Shown: positions 31,968 to 35,123 of the stretch, piece by piece | Layout of the letters: every line of letters begins with the position of its first letter | Numbering within the stretch: the first letter of the stretch is position 1 | DNA from: an uncultured bacterium | GTDB lineage: Bacteria > Cyanobacteriota > Vampirovibrionia > Gastranaerophilales > Gastranaerophilaceae | Direction of reading: 5' to 3' | Assembly (NCBI GenBank): GCA_949297715.1 | Contig: CASFTJ010000023.1 | Coordinates: forward strand, 1-35,123 | Length of the DNA: 35,123 nucleotides | The notes under the pieces: generated by a model | Database searches by the model: none | Told to the model about the DNA's origin: nothing | Seen by the model: the letters and a program-made list of their open reading frames with translations, nothing else | Translations under genes and position numbers: made by a program

Positions 31968-32783
31968 TTATTTGCCTAATTCGTGAGCTTTTTGGGTAGT
32001 TTTTTGAATTACGTCAAAGAATAACTTGTCAGAATTTTCTTCATTCATTGTAGAAATTCCGACAAATGTACAGCCGCCTTTTGTTGCAACATTATCAATA
32101 AGTGTTTGAACAGGGATTTCGCCTCTGTTTAAAACCATTTTAGCTGAGCCTAAAGCTGTTTGAGTTGCAAGCAAAAGCGATTTTTCATATTCAAGCCCCA
32201 ATTTTTCTCCTGCACGAGCCATATCTTCAATAACTTTATAGAAAAATGCAGGGCCGGAGCCTGAAATTGCAGTTACAATGTCGATTTTGTCTTCTTCAAC
32301 CTCTATAACTTTTCCGATTGAAGCCAAAAGTGACATAACAAATTCCAAATCTTCTTCTGTTGCATATTCTGCTTTTGCTGCTGCAAACATTCCTTCCTTT
32401 ACAAGCGCCGGAGTGTTTGGCATAACCCTTACAACACGAGAGTTTGGTATAATTTTTTCTATTGTATCAATAGATACCCCTGCCGCAATTGATACAACAA
32501 GTTTGTCAGGTGTTATTTCGTCTTTAATTTCTTCTAAAACATCCCTTACCATATTAGGCTTTGTTGCAATAAAAATAACGTCACTGTCAATTGCAAGAAG
32601 CCTGTTATCCGTCAAAACTTCAATTCCGAGTTTGTTTTGCGCAAGTTCTGCAATCTCAAAATTAACCTCAGAGCCTTTAAGCTGAAGATTTTTAGCACAT
32701 TCAGCGGTTTTTATGCCTGATATAATTGCCCCTGCCATCTTTCCGCAGCCTATAAACCCGATTTTTTTTAAAGTTTTGTTCAT
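31968..32783 (-). CDS. proC: Pyrroline-5-carboxylate reductase
   Basis: 271 residues from the ATG at 32783. A longer frame to 32855 exists, but the family starts as here (MNKTLKKIGFIGCGKMAGAI). Last step of proline synthesis, NAD(P)H-dependent. Rossmann start GFIGCGKMAG, VIFIATKPNMV, VSIAAGVSIDTIE, VVRVMPNTPALVKEGM, ITAISGSGPAFFYKVIED and the C-terminal LIDNVATKGGCT (family DNVxxPGGxT with Pro replaced by Lys). Complete by length. Divergent from rpmH. Confidence 0.93.
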   Translation of the reverse strand: MNKTLKKIGFIGCGKMAGAIISGIKTAECAKNLQLKGSEVNFEIAELAQNKLGIEVLTDNRLLAIDSDVIFIATKPNMVRDVLEEIKDEITPDKLVVSIAAGVSIDTIEKIIPNSRVVRVMPNTPALVKEGMFAAAKAEYATEEDLEFVMSLLASIGKVIEVEEDKIDIVTAISGSGPAFFYKVIEDMARAGEKLGLEYEKSLLLATQTALGSAKMVLNRGEIPVQTLIDNVATKGGCTFVGISTMNEENSDKLFFDVIQKTTQKAHELGK

Positions 32784-32878
32784 AATATTTAACCTGACTC
32801 CCTCTTTGATGTTGACTAATAAGTTTTTTTCGTTTACATTTGAATTATACGACAAAAATCAACAAAAAGGAATAAAAA

Positions 32879-33031
32879 ATGAGACGTACACTAGAAGGAA
32901 CAAAAATTAAAAGACAACACGTAAGCGGCTTCAGAGCTAGAATGGCAACACCCGGCGGACGCGAAGTTTTGAACAGACGCCGCGCTAAAGGTCGCCACAG
33001 ATTAGCTATTCAAGCTAAAAAACTTGCTTAA
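32879..33031 (+). CDS. rpmH: Ribosomal protein L34
   Basis: 50 residues: [40 protein letters not shown] and [10 protein letters not shown]. The RTLEGTKxKR...SGFRARM...GRxVLxxRRxKGRxRL pattern is diagnostic of L34. AAAAAGG precedes the ATG. Followed by rnpA as in most bacteria. It is too short for some gene finders. Confidence 0.95.
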   Translation: MRRTLEGTKIKRQHVSGFRARMATPGGREVLNRRRAKGRHRLAIQAKKLA

Positions 33032-33082
33032 ATTCTAAAGATATTTTAAACCCCAAAAGGAATTAAGGAAGATTTATAAAGA

Positions 33083-33122
33083 AATAACGCAGCAGGCCGA
33101 AGTATTTTAGGCATGCTGTGTT
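33083..33122 (+). promoter_or_regulatory. Hairpin just upstream of rnpA
   Basis: AACGCAGCA pairs with TGCTGTGTT (9 bp, one G-T) around a GGCC...GG loop region, ending a few bases before the rnpA start. There is no T-run, so it is not a standard terminator. It could hold RNase sites or control rnpA translation. Confidence 0.35.
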
Positions 33123-33137
33123 GTTGTGAAAAAACTT

Positions 33138-33488
33138 ATGTTACCAAAACAATTCAGATTAAAAAATAAAGCAGCATTTTCTGCAACATACAGAATTAAA
33201 AATTCCTTCCACAAGGGCGGAATAACCCTTTTTGCAGGAAAAAAGAAAAAAGAAGAAACTCCGACTCGTGTAGGATTTGTAGTTTCAAAAAAAACACATA
33301 AGCGTGCTGTTAAGCGAAATCGCTTAAGAAGGTTAATGAGAGAAAGTTACAGGCTTTTATTAAAATCTAATGAAGTGGGAAATGCCAATCAATATATGTC
33401 ATTGATTTTTGTTGGCGGAGAAAAGGCCCTCTTGAAGCCGATGAGAGAAGTGCAAGCAATTGTAAGAGAGCTTTTAGGGAGGTTGTAA
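33138..33488 (+). CDS. rnpA: Ribonuclease P protein component
   Basis: 116 residues from the ATG at 33138 (a GTG at 33126 would add four). Starts MLPKQFRLKNKAAFSATY, has RVGFVVSKKTHKRAVKRNRL and RRLMRESYRLL, the RNR signature motif of RNase P protein, then LIFVGGEKALLKP. Binds the RNase P RNA and helps process tRNA 5' ends. Neither start has a strong Shine-Dalgarno. The stop overlaps the next ATG (TAATG). Confidence 0.93.
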   Translation: MLPKQFRLKNKAAFSATYRIKNSFHKGGITLFAGKKKKEETPTRVGFVVSKKTHKRAVKRNRLRRLMRESYRLLLKSNEVGNANQYMSLIFVGGEKALLKPMREVQAIVRELLGRL

Positions 33489-34009
33489 TGCTTGAAGGAG
33501 CTTTTGCAGATAGTGTTTTAATGCATCCGACAATCCGTCCGTATCCGCAGCAGCCACAGGAAACGTCAGGTGTAACTTTGGGTTCGGATTCGATTTACAG
33601 ATATTCAATTGAGGAAAGCGATTATCCGACATTGATAATTGCGGATTACCTTTTTGACGGCGAAATGGATTTTATTTCACCAGGGCATTACGAATTGGCG
33701 CTTTCGGATGATTGGAAATTTTTTATTTTACTTCAGAGCAAACAGCCAATCGCAATTATTCCTGTAATCAAAGTAGAAGAAGATCTTTCTGAGCGTGGCA
33801 GACTAAAGGATCCCGAAAATAAGAAAAGGATGGGAAAAGAGAAAAAAGAGCGGGAAAAGATTAACGAAAAAAGAGCCAAAGCCGGTATGCCGCCTGAAAA
33901 AGAAGATGTTTATATGGAAGCATCAATTGAGTATGTAAAAGACGGGAATTATTATCGAATTAAGTATATTAGGGGCATCATTAAAGCTTGGGGGGTTATA
34001 AAAAGATAA
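33488..34009 (+). CDS. Unrecognised protein in the yidD position
   Basis: 173 residues; the ATG overlaps the rnpA stop, so translation is coupled. Begins MLEGAFADSVLMHPTIRPYP, then SGVTLGSDSIYRYSIEESDY, PTLIIADYLFDGEMDFISPG and HYELALSDDWKFFILLQSKQ. A Lys/Glu-rich helix follows (KKRMGKEKKEREKINEKRAK), then DVYMEASIEYVKDGNYYRIK and IRGIIKAWGVIKR. Soluble. In most bacteria yidD and yidC follow rnpA; this is neither (no membrane segments, no YidD Cys/HPL motifs). Confidence 0.65.
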   Translation: MLEGAFADSVLMHPTIRPYPQQPQETSGVTLGSDSIYRYSIEESDYPTLIIADYLFDGEMDFISPGHYELALSDDWKFFILLQSKQPIAIIPVIKVEEDLSERGRLKDPENKKRMGKEKKEREKINEKRAKAGMPPEKEDVYMEASIEYVKDGNYYRIKYIRGIIKAWGVIKR

Positions 34010-34084
34010 TGTTAGTGTTTTGTAAATATTACAAAATTAAAAAAATATTATAAAATGTTTAAAAAGAGTTGAAATAATAAAAAC

Positions 34085-34114
34085 TTGACAAGAAGTTTTT
34101 ACAGGACATAATAA
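34085..34114 (+). promoter_or_regulatory. Promoter of tRNA-fMet
   Basis: TTGACA (34085-34090), 18-bp spacer, TAATAA (34109-34114), 20 bp before the tRNA. Confidence 0.5.
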
Positions 34115-34134
34115 ATATAGTGAGATAAGAATAT

Positions 34135-34211
<77 letters not shown>

Positions 34212-34217
34212 ATTATC

Positions 34218-34254
34218 AAAAGAGGGTTTCAAGGTTTTAGGAACTCTCTTTTTT
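34218..34254 (+). terminator. Terminator after tRNA-fMet
   Basis: 11-bp stem AAAAGAGGGTT / AACTCTCTTTT with one G-T pair, then TT. Confidence 0.65.
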
Positions 34255-34301
34255 AATAGAAAAATAGCTAATTGTTCCCAAATTGTTCCCAAGAAAAAAT
34301 A

Positions 34302-34940
34302 TTATATATTATCTCTTTTTAACAAACTAAGTATTTTAATTCTATCTAATCTAAAAATTCTTTCTTCTTCTCTTAATTCGCATAAAGCATTTACATATAC
34401 TTTTTTTTGAAAAAGCGAGTCATTAATTTCACATCCTAATTTTATACTAACTGGTAGTATAATCCTTACAGTAATATTGCCATTTCTATCCTTGTACTGA
34501 ATTAACAGTCTATATTTATTTTTTATTGCATTAAGTATTAAATATCCTTTTTTTAACTTTTTGTTTTTATCTATTTTAAATCCATAATTATCAGGGATAT
34601 CTGTATGTAAAAATTGAAACTTAAATTTATGAATTTTCTCATGACAATTAACACACAAAGGTATTAAATTCCCAATTTCGTTTGTTCCACCTTCTCTTAT
34701 GGGAATTTTATGATGAATATTTAAATTATTTGTTGAATTACAAAGAAAACATTTACGCCCATATTTTTTATATGCTCGCTCTTTAATATCATCCCAAGTT
34801 TTTCCTTGTTTAAATCCACTGGTATTTTTATTATTAGTAAACGTATTACTAGAACACTTATTTGAAGATCTTTTATTTTCAGCTCCTGAAAAAAGAGCGG
34901 ATATGATACTTAAAAATATACATCCTAAAATGAATTCCAT
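34302..34940 (-). CDS. TM-anchored HNH endonuclease with C-terminal WYL-like domain
   Basis: 212 residues in three parts. Residues 1-20 are a hydrophobic anchor (MEFILGCIFLSIISALFSGA), followed by an Asn/Ser/Lys linker. Residues 50-104 are an HNH domain with zinc Cys (CFLC 64-67; CVNC 96-99), the catalytic HH pair (LNIHHKIPIREGG, H76/H77), and NLIPLCVNCHEKIH. Residues 133-206 match a WYL-type sensor: KYRLLIQYKDRNGNITVRII, LPVSIKLG, VYVNALCELREEERIFRLDR. WYL domains bind nucleic-acid or nucleotide ligands and occur in defence regulators. Placed between tRNA-fMet and a tyrosine integrase, it is cargo of an integrative element. Domain call for WYL is by eye. Confidence 0.6.
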   Translation of the reverse strand: MEFILGCIFLSIISALFSGAENKRSSNKCSSNTFTNNKNTSGFKQGKTWDDIKERAYKKYGRKCFLCNSTNNLNIHHKIPIREGGTNEIGNLIPLCVNCHEKIHKFKFQFLHTDIPDNYGFKIDKNKKLKKGYLILNAIKNKYRLLIQYKDRNGNITVRIILPVSIKLGCEINDSLFQKKVYVNALCELREEERIFRLDRIKILSLLKRDNI

Positions 34941-35006
34941 TTATATATTATATCAACCTAAATATATCATATAGTCCTCTATTATATTGATTATTACTTT
35001 ACAAAT

Positions 35007-35123
35007 TTACATTAATTTATCAATAGCCCGTTTACTCTTTTCATACACCTCAGGCATAAGGTGTGCATAGGTGTTCATGGTAACTTCAAAAGATGAATGT
35101 CCCATTTGTTTTTGAATGTATTT
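35007..35123 (-). CDS. Tyrosine recombinase (integrase), C-terminus
   Basis: Runs off the right edge; 38 codons visible, ending TAA at 35007. KYIQKQMGHSSFEVTMNTYA then HLMPEVYEKSKRAID contains the GHSS histidine region and the catalytic Tyr of the NTYAHL box, diagnostic of phage-type integrases. It faces tRNA-fMet, the usual position for an element integrated at a tRNA 3' end. Confidence 0.85.
   Translation of the reverse strand, partial: KYIQKQMGHSSFEVTMNTYAHLMPEVYEKSKRAIDKLM

Noticed and set aside
32278-32685. 135-residue plus-strand frame opposite proC
   Set aside because: Ser/Ile-rich antisense shadow of a clear proC.

Overview
The window looks like low-GC chromosomal DNA from a Gram-negative, diaminopimelate-type bacterium. 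The best guess is a gut-associated, non-photosynthetic relative of cyanobacteria (Vampirovibrionia/Gastranaerophilales, 'Melainabacteria'). This is an inference from gene style: prepilin-like proteins with the FTMAEVLITIGVIGI start, OmpH/Skp plus an autotransporter barrel, MurE with DNPR, and many small proteins with an N-terminal F-x-[GA]-[KS] motif. No rRNA gene is present to prove it.

Layout. 1-3.7 kb: host envelope genes (end of a metallo-beta-lactamase-fold hydrolase; on the minus strand a DUF3089-type hydrolase, an OmpH/Skp chaperone and an autotransporter-like beta-barrel). 4.0-15.3 kb: a decayed transposable prophage. A Mu-type DNA-packaging block (holin-like, coiled-coil protein, small and large terminase) is joined directly to a P2-type contractile-tail block (E/E', T tape measure, U, X, D, V, W, J). 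A MuA-like transposase lies at the far end on the opposite strand. All head genes, sheath, tube, gpI and fibres are missing. The large terminase (1-nt frameshift), E (in-frame TGA) and J (frameshifting deletion plus truncation) are broken. A ParDE-like toxin-antitoxin pair sits between V and W. The phage end appears to start with TG inside the anticodon loop of a split tRNA-Ser(CGA).

15.4-19.8 kb: tRNA-Met followed upstream by three 101-bp tandem units that each copy the tRNA 5' end, an NDP-sugar nucleotidyltransferase, tRNA-Lys, a frameshifted GNAT acetyltransferase, a small membrane protein, aroA and tRNA-Ser(GGA). 19.9-23.9 kb: an AT-rich island of unrecognised genes, including a HETGH zincin-like protein and a PRTase-like protein. 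24.0-29.8 kb: ftsI-murE-nagA-ilvD, tightly packed and probably one transcript, linking septal peptidoglycan synthesis, amino-sugar recycling and branched-chain amino-acid synthesis. 29.8-34.0 kb: a small HTH regulator divergent from a prepilin-like gene, a GlcF/LutA-like Fe-S protein, proC, rpmH, rnpA and an unknown gene. 34.1 kb to the end: tRNA-fMet followed by the edge of an integrative element (terminator, a TM-HNH-WYL protein, and the C-terminus of a tyrosine recombinase).

The most unusual signal is a family of about 65-135-nt structured intergenic elements in the prophage (five copies). Each has a 5' hairpin, a core (AACCGT...CGACGTAG in most copies), a second variable hairpin and an (A)AGGAG Shine-Dalgarno placed before a start codon. 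Others are two covarying palindromes embedded in coding sequence, the tRNA-derived 101-bp tandem array, the recurring N-terminal motif, and the TM-HNH-WYL protein.
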